Assembly: GCF_018403685.1 (NCBI RefSeq)
Contig: NZ_BOVK01000012.1
Coordinates: 37,517 to 101,516, forward strand
Direction: 5' to 3'
Origin: Xylanibacillus composti
GTDB lineage: Bacteria > Bacillota > Bacilli > Paenibacillales > K13
Length of the DNA stretch: 64,000 bases
Made by a program: the position numbers and the translations under genes. The notes beneath the pieces are model-generated. The model searched no databases, was not told the origin of the DNA, and saw only the letters and a list, made by a program, of their open reading frames with translations. The number at the start of each line of letters is the position of its first letter. Position 1 is the first letter of the stretch. This document shows, piece by piece, positions 54,823 through 64,000 of the stretch.

Positions 54823-56445
54823 GTGTTAGCTGAGCCGTCTTACATTACCGAATCGAAGTTGAGATGCAAGCGAGCAGGGATGAGTCCGCAGTTCGTTCCA
54901 GATCCGGCAACGCGTCTGCCGGAGGAGGAGAGATTGTCTCGCCTTGCCCGTTACAGCAAGGTGCATGCGCAATTGCAAACGTTTTCAACGAAACTGCTGA
55001 AATCGATGCACCATGTGCCGTTGGCGATTGCCTTAACGGATGAACGCGGGTATGTGCTGGATATTCACGGCGATCTTTCGGTCCGGAAGGAACTGGCGCA
55101 GTGCGGTTTTGCAGCTGGCATCCCTCTTACAGAAGCGGACATGGGCACGAACGCAGTAAGCCTTTCGCTGGATCAGCAGCAGCCGATCCAGCTGTTGGGT
55201 GCAGATCATTACAGGGAAGCCCTGCAAACGATGGCCAGCTACTCGGTTCCGTTCACGTATGCAGAGCCGCATGCCATGAATGGCGCACTTGCCATGGTGA
55301 CGCCGCTTGAGCATCACAGCCCTTACCTGCTTGCGTTGCTCGCCAACCTGGTGGAATCGATCGGCAAAGAGCTGGAGCTGGGTGTAAAACGTCAGCAATT
55401 GGAACGGTTTAACAGCATGATGATCAATACGGTTCGCAACGGCATCATATTAACAGACAAGGAAGGGCGGATTAAGGAGCTGAACCCGTTCATGGAAAAA
55501 ATTGTTTGCAAGAGCAGGGAACAGCTTATGGAGCAGTCTGTCTTCGAGCTGGAGCCGTTCGGGCATCTGGTCGAATACGTGCTGCAAACGGGTCAGGAAG
55601 TGGCGGATCGGGAAATTGTGTTTCACGACGAAATGATGCAGACAACGGTTTGCTTGTTTGATGCGCTGCCTGTGTATGACGACAAGCGCAAGTCGATCAC
55701 CGGAGCGTATTTGCAGTTTCGCGACATAACGGACCGCCACGAATTGGAGAGGCAAATCTTGCTGTCGGAAAAATTCTCGGCTATTGGCAAGCTGGCTGCA
55801 GGGTTGGCGCATGAAATTCGCAATCCGCTCACCTCGGTCATTGGATTTGTCTACCTCATGAAGCAAAAATACAAAAATTCCTCTGAAATGCGTTACCTGG
55901 ACATTATAGACCAAGAACTGATGACCTTGAACAAGCTGGTTTCCCAATTCGTCCTGATGGCCAAACCGTCCAATCCGCAAATCCGCACATGCAATCTGAA
56001 TTCTTTGATCGTAGATACGGTGGAATTGATGAAAAGCCAGGCCATATTGAAAAGTATTACGTTGGAGACGCTGCTGCCGCAAGAGGCGCTTGAGGTGAAG
56101 GTGGATGCTCAGCAAATCAAGCAGGTGTTCGTTAACCTGATTCAAAATGCGATTGAGGCGATGCGCAATCAGGGCGTTATTCGCGTGGTGCTCGACCGGA
56201 AGGCCGATCATGCGGTCATCCGCATTATTGATGAAGGGGAAGGCATACCGGACGAGCATTTGAAGCAGATCGTCACCCCCTTCTTCACAACGAAGGACGA
56301 AGGACTTGGTCTCGGCCTTTCGATCAGCTATCGCATGATTGAAAGCCACAAGGGCAAGATCGATATTTCCTCGAAGCCTGGCGTAGGCACCACCTTTACG
56401 GTTCAGCTGCCTATAGAAGGGGAAAGGAAAGGGGTAAACGTCTAG
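54823..56445 (+). CDS. Soluble sensor histidine kinase, GAF-PAS-HisKA-HATPase
   Basis: 540 residues without membrane segments. Residues about 40-185 form a GAF-like domain with G-T-N-A and L-G-A-D-H-Y motifs like those of AcoR/DhaR-type sigma-54 activators. A PAS domain follows (about 195-305), then the dimerisation/phosphoacceptor box A-G-L-A-H-E-I-R-N-P with His 330, and a HATPase domain (N-L-I-Q-N-A-I-E-A-M; D-E-G-E-G-I-P; G-L-G-L-G-L-S). The catalytic core resembles sporulation kinases of the KinA/KinE type, so a feed into the sporulation phosphorelay is possible. No response regulator gene is adjacent. GTG start after GAGGAT. Confidence 0.88.
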   Translation: MLAEPSYITESKLRCKRAGMSPQFVPDPATRLPEEERLSRLARYSKVHAQLQTFSTKLLKSMHHVPLAIALTDERGYVLDIHGDLSVRKELAQCGFAAGIPLTEADMGTNAVSLSLDQQQPIQLLGADHYREALQTMASYSVPFTYAEPHAMNGALAMVTPLEHHSPYLLALLANLVESIGKELELGVKRQQLERFNSMMINTVRNGIILTDKEGRIKELNPFMEKIVCKSREQLMEQSVFELEPFGHLVEYVLQTGQEVADREIVFHDEMMQTTVCLFDALPVYDDKRKSITGAYLQFRDITDRHELERQILLSEKFSAIGKLAAGLAHEIRNPLTSVIGFVYLMKQKYKNSSEMRYLDIIDQELMTLNKLVSQFVLMAKPSNPQIRTCNLNSLIVDTVELMKSQAILKSITLETLLPQEALEVKVDAQQIKQVFVNLIQNAIEAMRNQGVIRVVLDRKADHAVIRIIDEGEGIPDEHLKQIVTPFFTTKDEGLGLGLSISYRMIESHKGKIDISSKPGVGTTFTVQLPIEGERKGVNV

Positions 56446-56592
56446 CTGGTACGACCGCATCTTTGCCAGTCCGCACCTGCATGTTTTTGCATTGCCTTGA
56501 AGGGAATTGCTGGTCACTGCCTGAACACCACATAAAACCCTGATGTCGAAGAGAAACTAATTTTGATTCTTCGGCAAAGGGGGTGGACGCGA

Positions 56593-57042
56593 ATGTGGAA
56601 GAAGGTTTCTGGTTTACTGGTTGTTTCGTTGATGGCAACAGGTCTTGCAGCTTGTGCAGGCGCTGGCGCTGACGACAACAACCGGGTACAGCGAAACGAT
56701 GTCAACAATGTGCGCCCTTTGGACATGGACAATGATATCCGCCGCAACACAAGGGATATGGACATGTACATGAATGGCCGCAATGGTACAGGTGCTGGCA
56801 CAGGCACAGGCACTGGTACAGGTGCCGGAACAGGCATGAACGGCCGCAACGGCACAATGACAGACATGAACGGTCGCGGCATGAACCGCGGATTTAACGA
56901 CAACACTATGAACATGGACAACCGCGCTGGACGCGGCATGCTGGATGTCGATATGAACCCGCTTGATCCAGACAACGACGACATCCTGCCGGATCGAGAC
57001 GACAGGATGGGAATGAACCGCAGAGGCGGTATGCTGGACTAA
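56593..57042 (+). CDS. Small lipoprotein with low-complexity repeats
   Basis: 149 residues. Lipoprotein signal with lipobox L-A-A-C (near residue 21), then a mature part of Asn, Asp, Arg, Met and Gly with Gly-Thr/Gly-Ala dipeptide repeats (about 73-92) and recurring M-N-G-R-N-G-T and M-N-R motifs. It should be anchored on the outer face of the membrane; the function is unknown. Short repeats may make its length variable. AAGGGGGTGG precedes the ATG. Terminator at 57052-57085. Confidence 0.75.
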   Translation: MWKKVSGLLVVSLMATGLAACAGAGADDNNRVQRNDVNNVRPLDMDNDIRRNTRDMDMYMNGRNGTGAGTGTGTGTGAGTGMNGRNGTMTDMNGRGMNRGFNDNTMNMDNRAGRGMLDVDMNPLDPDNDDILPDRDDRMGMNRRGGMLD

Positions 57043-57051
57043 TGAATAAGA

Positions 57052-57085
57052 GGCTGTCCCGACATTTGTGGGGCAGCCCCTTTTT
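57052..57085 (+). terminator. Intrinsic terminator
   Basis: Stem GGCTGTCCC / GGGGCAGCC, then TTTTT. It touches the stop codon of the convergent gene. Confidence 0.8.
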
Positions 57086-57086
57086 A

Positions 57087-58232
57087 TTACTCGAAGCCGA
57101 AATCGAAATTTGGATATACGTAGGGGTCCGAAGGCTCTTCAATCTTGCGTACTTGCTGCACGTCTAAAGCCAGCAGCTCCATGTCGTTCATAACGGCCGT
57201 CCGGATCGTTCCGGTTACTTCCAGCCACTCGTCTTCGACCAATGTGGCGGCTCGCGGATAAAAGCTCAATACCCCGTAGGGAGCTGCATCTGCAGAGCAG
57301 CATTGCATGGCATAACGGGTAATGGCGAATTGGTCTGTGGCTAGCTCCGCCGGCTTGTAGACGAAGCCGCTGATCCGGATTGTTTTGCCGACGAATTGCT
57401 CCTTGTACAAGTCGAGCGTGGTCAATACCTCTGTGTAGGAATGCTCGGGAACCTCAATGACTTCATGGTTATAAACAGAGCGCGCATACTTGGCATAACC
57501 GGAAAACAGAACATTGTCCTCAGGGAACAAGGCGTTCAATTCTTCATCGCTCAGCGGCCTGGTCGGCTCCGAATCCGGTACAGGCGCCTCTAGCGTGCTG
57601 CCCGGCGGCTGCACAGCATCCGCTTCAGGGGCATCGCCGGATCGATTGTCCTGCTGCGGGGCAATCGGGATTGCATCGTCTGCCGCTCCCGGCTGAGTGT
57701 CCTGGGATTCCGTTGCCGAATGAGGGAAGGCATCGTCGATGTTCTGTCCGTTGCCCTGCTGCTCTCGCTGCTGGTCGGCGGCATTAGGTGCGGCCTGCTG
57801 CTCCGGCCGTTTCCCCTGCGAAGGTGACGCCCCGCCGCTCTGCAGATTGGAGGACGCGGCATAATTCATCCCCTTGCGCTCTACAAGCTTGCTGCCCAAA
57901 GCAGTGTCCGGGGTAAACAAGCCAAGCATCAACGGAAAGAGGAAGAACAGGTAGACAGCTGCATGCTTCCATACGCCTCCTGCCGGAGCGGGCGAGCAAT
58001 CGCAGGATGGGATCGCGGTTCGCTTCCTCCAAGTACGATAAGCATGGAATGCTTGCTGCACAGCCAGGGCATACAGGGAAAGACCGGCGAGCTTCACATA
58101 GAGCTCCATACGCGGAGCGATATAATAATTAAGAGCGCCCTTCTCGCTTAAATATAAAATATACAGCGTAAATCCAAACAAGATTACGGATCGAATGATT
58201 GCGTGAATAGCGGCTTTGCTGGCTGCTGACAT
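57087..58232 (-). CDS. YcgQ-like protein (TIGR03943 family)
   Basis: About 381 residues. Three hydrophobic segments in the first 120 residues, a Cys pair C-D-C, a long Gln/Ala/Pro/Asp-rich linker (about 125-235) and a C-terminal beta domain with G-F-V-Y-K-P, M-Q-C-C-S-A-D-A and V-T-G-T. This family always sits next to a YcgR-like permease, as here. The function is not settled; metal or small-ion transport is suspected. ATG 58232 with AAGGAGG seven bases upstream. It follows the permease gene in the same minus-strand operon. Confidence 0.8.
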   Translation of the reverse strand: MSAASKAAIHAIIRSVILFGFTLYILYLSEKGALNYYIAPRMELYVKLAGLSLYALAVQQAFHAYRTWRKRTAIPSCDCSPAPAGGVWKHAAVYLFFLFPLMLGLFTPDTALGSKLVERKGMNYAASSNLQSGGASPSQGKRPEQQAAPNAADQQREQQGNGQNIDDAFPHSATESQDTQPGAADDAIPIAPQQDNRSGDAPEADAVQPPGSTLEAPVPDSEPTRPLSDEELNALFPEDNVLFSGYAKYARSVYNHEVIEVPEHSYTEVLTTLDLYKEQFVGKTIRISGFVYKPAELATDQFAITRYAMQCCSADAAPYGVLSFYPRAATLVEDEWLEVTGTIRTAVMNDMELLALDVQQVRKIEEPSDPYVYPNFDFGFE

Positions 58233-58277
58233 GGGCAATCCTCCTTCTCAAATCATTTTCATTCCGGGCGAGGCGCG

Positions 58278-59234
58278 CTAGCGAATGGCGAGCCACTGCC
58301 TCATCCAATCCAGCATCCAGTGCTCCCACAAAATTGTAAAGCTTATCGTAGTAATCGTAATGAGAACTAGCAGCAGCAGCACGAAGCGGATGCGGAATGC
58401 AGCCATGAACATCAAGGTGTTTTTGAAATCAAGCATTGGACCGAAAACCATGAAGGTGAGCAAAGGACCGGCGCCAAAAATTCCCTGGAAGCTGGTTGCG
58501 ATAAAAGCATCGGACGTCGAACAAATGGACAGCAGGTAAGCAAATCCGGCCATGAACAAATGAGCGGCCCAGCTATTCTCGGCTACTGCGGCCAAGATGT
58601 TGCGGTCCAGGACGGTCTGAATGCCAGCCGTCAAGAAAGCTCCTAGCAGCAAATATTTGCCCATTTCAAAAAACTCATCGGACGCATGGCTGATCACTGA
58701 TCCCCATCGCTTGAGCGAGAACAACGGCCAGCCTGGCTTGTCCACAGATTGTTCGGTTGCCGCATGCTCATGGTGGTGTGCGTGGTGGTGGTCCCCGGCA
58801 TGCGCTTCGGATGATTTGAGCGGAATGCCTGTAACGAAGCGGTAGACGACCCATCCGATGAATGCCGCAGACAAGAAGCCGAGCGCCATGCGAGAATACA
58901 CCATTTCGGGCTGAGCGCGAAACGCCATATAGGTCGATGCGAATACGACCGGGTTCAGAATGGGGCCTGCCAACAAGTAGGTGATGCCTATGTACAGCGG
59001 CATGCCCTGGCGAATCAAGCGGCGTACGACCGGGATCATCCCGCATTCACACAGCGGGAACACGATTCCGAGCAGGCAGGCGAAGGGAATGCCGAGCCAT
59101 GGATTCCTCGGTGTCCATTTCCTGATTGTATCTGCAGAGACGAACACGTGCAGGAACGAGGAAAGCAGGACGCCAAGAAGAATAAAAGGCAGTGCTTCAA
59201 GGATAATGCTGATAAAAATTGTTTTGAATGCCAT
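58278..59234 (-). CDS. YcgR-like permease (DUF318 family)
   Basis: 318 residues with about eight membrane segments, the family motif C-E-C-G-M-I-P-V-V-R-R-L and a His-rich loop (H-H-H-A-H-H-H-E-H near residue 150) that could bind zinc or another metal. First gene of a two-gene operon with the YcgQ-like gene. A Zur-like box overlaps the start of its transcript (59251-59265), so zinc control is inferred. GGGGC before the ATG is a weak ribosome binding site. Confidence 0.85.
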   Translation of the reverse strand: MAFKTIFISIILEALPFILLGVLLSSFLHVFVSADTIRKWTPRNPWLGIPFACLLGIVFPLCECGMIPVVRRLIRQGMPLYIGITYLLAGPILNPVVFASTYMAFRAQPEMVYSRMALGFLSAAFIGWVVYRFVTGIPLKSSEAHAGDHHHAHHHEHAATEQSVDKPGWPLFSLKRWGSVISHASDEFFEMGKYLLLGAFLTAGIQTVLDRNILAAVAENSWAAHLFMAGFAYLLSICSTSDAFIATSFQGIFGAGPLLTFMVFGPMLDFKNTLMFMAAFRIRFVLLLLVLITITTISFTILWEHWMLDWMRQWLAIR

Positions 59235-59250
59235 GACGGTGCCCCTTTAA

Positions 59251-59299
59251 GAGTAAACATTACGAATAATAGTATAAGGTATGCAGACAGGTGTGTAAA
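59251..59299 (-). promoter_or_regulatory. Promoter with Zur-like box
   Basis: On the minus strand TTTACA, 17 bases, TATACT, then TCGTAAT-G-TTTACTC (59251-59265). The left half fits the Firmicute Zur half site TCGTAAT fully, the right half only in part. A better box stands before the ZnuA-like gene at 63355. Confidence 0.65.
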
Positions 59300-59462
59300 T
59301 AGAACAACTTGTACCGATTTGCTTGGCAACGAATATTGCCGCCATAAACAACGGGCAAAAAGCTTGTCTTTCACGCTGCTCCTTCGGTCCGCATATCTTA
59401 TAGACGTACTTAGCCCCTGCCAAGTTTCACTCGGCAAGGGCATACGGTATGCCTGCTGCCTC

Positions 59463-59558
59463 TTAAACGTAAATAGTTCGGGAAATGATAACCAACAAAA
59501 TGAAAAGAACAAGTATCGCACCTGTCGAAGTGAAACCGTAGCCTGCTGCAGCGCTCAT
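59463..59558 (-). CDS. YjcZ-like small sporulation membrane peptide
   Basis: 31 residues, beginning M-S-A-A-A-G-Y-G-F and continuing with a single hydrophobic span (G-A-I-L-V-L-F-I-L-L-V-I-I), ending R-T-I-Y-V. The core V-L-F-I-L-L-V-I-I matches my memory of YjcZ-family peptides made in sporulating Bacillales. GAAAGGAGG at good spacing sets the second ATG as the start; the ATG six bases earlier is too close. Function unknown. Confidence 0.75.
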   Translation of the reverse strand: MSAAAGYGFTSTGAILVLFILLVIISRTIYV

Positions 59559-59668
59559 AGTCATACCTCCTTTCAGTTTGCTCTATCTTATGGCTGCAGG
59601 GAAAGGGCGGTATAGTTATTTGACCCGGCAGGAATGGAAAATATGCAGAAGCCTGGGGGGGATTAAGA

Positions 59669-60397
59669 TTGGACAGCAATGATCCGAATGTTGCAGAATG
59701 GGTGCGTCATATTAGTTATGCTCGCTATCCGCATGCTGCTGCAATTGTACTGGGTGGAAGTCACGCCAACGGCACGGCAAACCCGCGTTCAGATGTGGAC
59801 ATTGCTGTGATTGACAATAGTGTGGATGCGGCTTATCGGGAATCCAATATAGTGGAAGGCAAGCCTGTGGAATGGTTTGTTTTCACAGAGAAGGCGCTGC
59901 CGCGCTTCTTCCGCGAAGCCCGACGAACCGCGCTGCCGACTGTGCTGAGGCTGCTCGCCTGCGGCCGCTGGCTGGAATCGTCGCATGGATGCAGACGCTG
60001 GCACAGCAGGGCCGCATTGTTCTTGGCAGCAGGCCCAGCGGGCTGGTCGCTTGACGAAATGAATCAGGCCAGATATGAGCTGACCGAACTGCTGGAAGAC
60101 TTGGAGGAGAACCGGGATCGAATAGAAAGACTGGTTGTGGCCCAGCAGCTGGGAGTCCGGTTGATTCGTTTTTATCTCAGAACAGAAGCCTGCTGGCTTG
60201 GGGAAGGGAAGTGGCTATGGCGTATGCTGGAGCTTTACAATCGCGGCATGGCTTCTCGCTATGCAGCTGCTTTGGATCGTCTTGGCCGCGAGGATGATGA
60301 GCTGCCGCTGATACGCCTCGCAGATGAGATTCTGGATGCGAATGGAGGGCGGTGGTTTGACGGATATTATGCGGAAATGCGCCAGCTGGCAGATTAA
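59669..60397 (+). CDS. Nucleotidyltransferase-domain protein
   Basis: 242 residues with the minimal nucleotidyltransferase motif [18 protein letters not shown] (about 29-46). The C-terminal two thirds are helical, as in kanamycin-type and DUF4037-like proteins. It may transfer a nucleotide to a small molecule; the target is unknown. TTG start after GGGGGGAT; a run of seven G just before the start could affect its translation. Confidence 0.75.
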   Translation: MDSNDPNVAEWVRHISYARYPHAAAIVLGGSHANGTANPRSDVDIAVIDNSVDAAYRESNIVEGKPVEWFVFTEKALPRFFREARRTALPTVLRLLACGRWLESSHGCRRWHSRAALFLAAGPAGWSLDEMNQARYELTELLEDLEENRDRIERLVVAQQLGVRLIRFYLRTEACWLGEGKWLWRMLELYNRGMASRYAAALDRLGREDDELPLIRLADEILDANGGRWFDGYYAEMRQLAD

Positions 60398-60474
60398 CCG
60401 GCGGGCGAGCTGGATCATTCGATGACGCATCCTGTATAATAGATGGCAAATGCAAGAGAAAAGGAGCTGCCCGG

Positions 60475-60723
60475 GTGAAACGCATCGTACAAGCGCCGAT
60501 CCGCATCTATCGGAAGTTCATTTCGCCGCTAAAGCCGCCAACGTGCCGCTTTTATCCTACCTGTTCGGCCTATGCGCTGGAAGCCGTGGAGAAGCATGGC
60601 GCTATCAAGGGTCTTGGTCTGACAGCGAAGCGCATTGTGAAGTGCCATCCGTTTCACCCCGGCGGGATTGATCCGGTGCCCGAGCCCGGCAAGGAGCGGC
60701 TCCGCCGGCAGCCCAAGGCATGA
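60475..60723 (+). CDS. yidD: Membrane protein insertion efficiency factor YidD
   Basis: 82 residues with the whole YidD signature: [33 protein letters not shown] and [14 protein letters not shown]. It helps YidC/SpoIIIJ-type insertion at the inner face of the membrane. GTG start with AAAGGAG upstream; TATAAT at about 60435-60440. Confidence 0.95.
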   Translation: MKRIVQAPIRIYRKFISPLKPPTCRFYPTCSAYALEAVEKHGAIKGLGLTAKRIVKCHPFHPGGIDPVPEPGKERLRRQPKA

Positions 60724-60735
60724 CCATGTCATTTC

Positions 60736-60764
60736 TTGACTTTTTGCTCCGTAATCGCTATGAT
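60736..60764 (+). promoter_or_regulatory. Promoter of the T-box/metG unit
   Basis: TTGACT, 17 bases, TATGAT. It lies at the right distance before the T-box leader. Confidence 0.7.
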
Positions 60765-60794
60765 TTTTACTAATCCCATATTTGAAGATTTCCT

Positions 60795-61058
60795 ATGAAC
60801 GGATGAGTAGCAGGGTAAGTGTCATGCCAGAGAGCCGGGGCAGCTGAAAACCGGTTGATGCAAATCTGTGAAGATGGTCCGGGAGGAGCGGCTGTCGAGA
60901 CATGCCGGGGCTAATGGCAGTCAAGGCAGCGGCGTAAGCCGGCGATAACGGCGAAGTCATGGACTTCAAGCGTCTTCCTGGCCGCGAGGCAGGAAGGAAG
61001 TTGGGTGGTACCGCGTGAACGAAAGTTCTCGTCCCATTTAGGGGCGGGGCTTTTTTTA
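60795..61058 (+). promoter_or_regulatory. T-box riboswitch, methionyl-tRNA specific
   Basis: Contains the T-box core GGGTGGTACCGCG (about 61003-61015) followed by a terminator hairpin (GTCCC / GGGGC with TTTTTTT at 61051-61057). Long paired stem I begins near 60800, and ATG codons in the stem-I loop (near 60872) would pair with the Met-tRNA anticodon. Uncharged tRNA would promote antitermination and raise metG expression. Confidence 0.9.
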
Positions 61059-61106
61059 ATTTCAGGGGCTGCAACAGGAGCCACGATAGATCAATGGAGG
61101 GAATAA

Positions 61107-63134
<2,028 letters not shown>

Positions 63135-63309
63135 ACCGGATGGATAGAGAGGTTTGGTTAGGGCACTTTGCTGTTGTCAGCTTGCGGTGCCCGGACCGTG
63201 AATAAAGGGATGCATAACAGGATAGAAGAAGCTGGTCGCTTGGGCCGGTTTCTTTTTTTTTTTGGGCCGTACGAATAGAATGCGAAACCGTGTGGCGTGC
63301 AAAATAGGG

Positions 63310-63369
63310 TTGACAGCCGGAAAGGACAGACAGTATAATCGTACAAGTGAAAAATCGTAATAATTACTA
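63310..63369 (+). promoter_or_regulatory. Promoter with Zur box before the zinc-binding lipoprotein
   Basis: TTGACA (63310-63315), 18 bases, TATAAT (63334-63339), then TCGTAATAATTACTA (63355-63369), which fits the 7-1-7 Zur consensus TCGTAAT-N-ATTACGA at 13 of 14 positions. Zinc-replete repression is inferred. Confidence 0.85.
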
Positions 63370-63492
63370 TTAGTGCAGCATAGCATGAGAACAGCCTTCC
63401 ATTCGTACAGGTATGTCTATGTACAGAAATGGACTTTGGCTTCACAGGGGCGGTTTTTCATAGCTGAGCGTCAACGGGGAGGAGAGAGAAAG

Positions 63493-64000
63493 ATGAAAAT
63501 TCGAAACAGATTGCTTAAAAACGGAGGGTGGCTGGTGCTGCTGTTGGTGCTGGCTGTAGCCTGTTCACCCAATGCCTCGAGCACGGAGGAGGGAAAGGTG
63601 AACGTCGTCACCACCTTTTACCCCCTTTATGATTTTACGAAGAAAATTGGCGGCGAGCATGTCCATGTCATTAATTTGGTGCCAGCAGGCGTAGATGCGC
63701 ATGACTGGGCTCCGAAATCCAGAGATATCGTCAACATGACTGAAGCAGATTTGCTGATATACAACGGTCTTGGCTTCGAGGGGTGGCTGGATAATTTCCT
63801 CAATTCGCTCAGTCCGGATGCCAAGGTGAAGCCGGTAAGCGCTACGGCACTGCTGGATCCGATTGTGTTGGGAGAGGATGACCACGGCCATGAGCATGAA
63901 GGAGCCGAAGCGGACGACCACGGCCATGAGCATGAAGGAGCCGAAGCGGACGATCATGGCCATGCGCATGAGGGAGCCGAAGCGGACGACCACGGCCATG
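63493..64000 (+). CDS. Zinc ABC transporter substrate-binding lipoprotein, partial (ZnuA/AdcA type)
   Basis: 169 residues to the window end. Lipoprotein signal (lipobox A-V-A-C near residue 24), then V-V-T-T-F-Y-P-L-Y-D-F, G-A-x-x-H-V-type first metal His (A-H-D-W), and from residue 129 a His-rich loop built of 12-residue repeats D-D-H-G-H-E-H-E-G-A-E-A. This is the typical histidine loop of zinc-binding ZnuA/AdcA proteins, here longer than usual. A Zur box and a good promoter lie upstream. GGGGAGGAGAG precedes ATG 63493. The 3' end is beyond the window; permease and ATPase genes should follow. Confidence 0.9.
   Translation, partial: MKIRNRLLKNGGWLVLLLVLAVACSPNASSTEEGKVNVVTTFYPLYDFTKKIGGEHVHVINLVPAGVDAHDWAPKSRDIVNMTEADLLIYNGLGFEGWLDNFLNSLSPDAKVKPVSATALLDPIVLGEDDHGHEHEGAEADDHGHEHEGAEADDHGHAHEGAEADDHGH
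63877..64000 (+). repeat. 36-base tandem repeat coding the His-rich loop
   Basis: Three complete 36-base units (63877-63912, 63913-63948, 63949-63984) and the start of a fourth at 63985, still continuing at the window end. Each codes D-D-H-G-H-E-H-E-G-A-E-A or a near copy. Confidence 0.92.

Overview
The window looks like a chromosomal segment of a Gram-positive, spore-forming Firmicute, most likely Paenibacillus or a close relative. The signs are strong AGGAGG-type ribosome binding sites, a T-box leader in front of metG, a xylR/xylAB locus with a typical operator, a HelD helicase, a YqkE-like protein, a YjcZ-like sporulation peptide, moderately high G+C coding sequence and Zur-type operators. 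The genus is an inference; there is no rRNA or other direct marker.

Layout. 1-16985: three co-directional genes of unknown system: a beta-rich protein split by a frameshift at a run of eight G, an endonuclease/exonuclease/phosphatase-fold protein, and a giant 4140-residue protein with about twenty degenerate LysM-like modules. 17661-24847: small hypothetical genes, a DsbA/FrnE-like oxidoreductase, two methyltransferases, a serine-hydrolase lipoprotein, an aldo/keto reductase and a heptad-repeat coiled-coil protein. 25056-29014: the most interesting locus. A 37-residue peptide with six cysteines in a C-C-CC-C-C pattern (gene too short for ordinary gene calling) has a perfect Shine-Dalgarno and a following palindrome. 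It is flanked by an ABC exporter without a peptidase domain, a MauE-like membrane protein, a thioredoxin-fold CxxC protein and a LuxR-type regulator. I read this as a candidate disulfide-rich secreted peptide system with its own oxidation module.

29268-42352: two LacI-type regulators, a sugar isomerase-like TIM barrel protein, a three-gene ABC importer, an SDR protein lacking the usual Tyr/Lys, an ankyrin protein, a TetR/metallo-hydrolase pair with a palindromic operator, a truncated chromate transporter fused to a terminator, an aldose 1-epimerase-like protein and an M20 dipeptidase. 42420-44870: an AT-rich island with a decayed gene, a secreted 127-residue protein and a 26-residue membrane peptide. 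45009-51596: ilvD and the xylose genes xylR, xylA and xylB, with a duplicated 57-base hairpin element before xylB. 51770-64000: helD, a soluble GAF-PAS histidine kinase, a small lipoprotein, a YcgQ/YcgR-like pair, a YjcZ-like peptide, a nucleotidyltransferase, yidD, T-box-metG and the start of a zinc-binding lipoprotein (ZnuA/AdcA type). The YcgR-like and ZnuA-like genes both have Zur-like boxes, which links this end of the window to zinc homeostasis.
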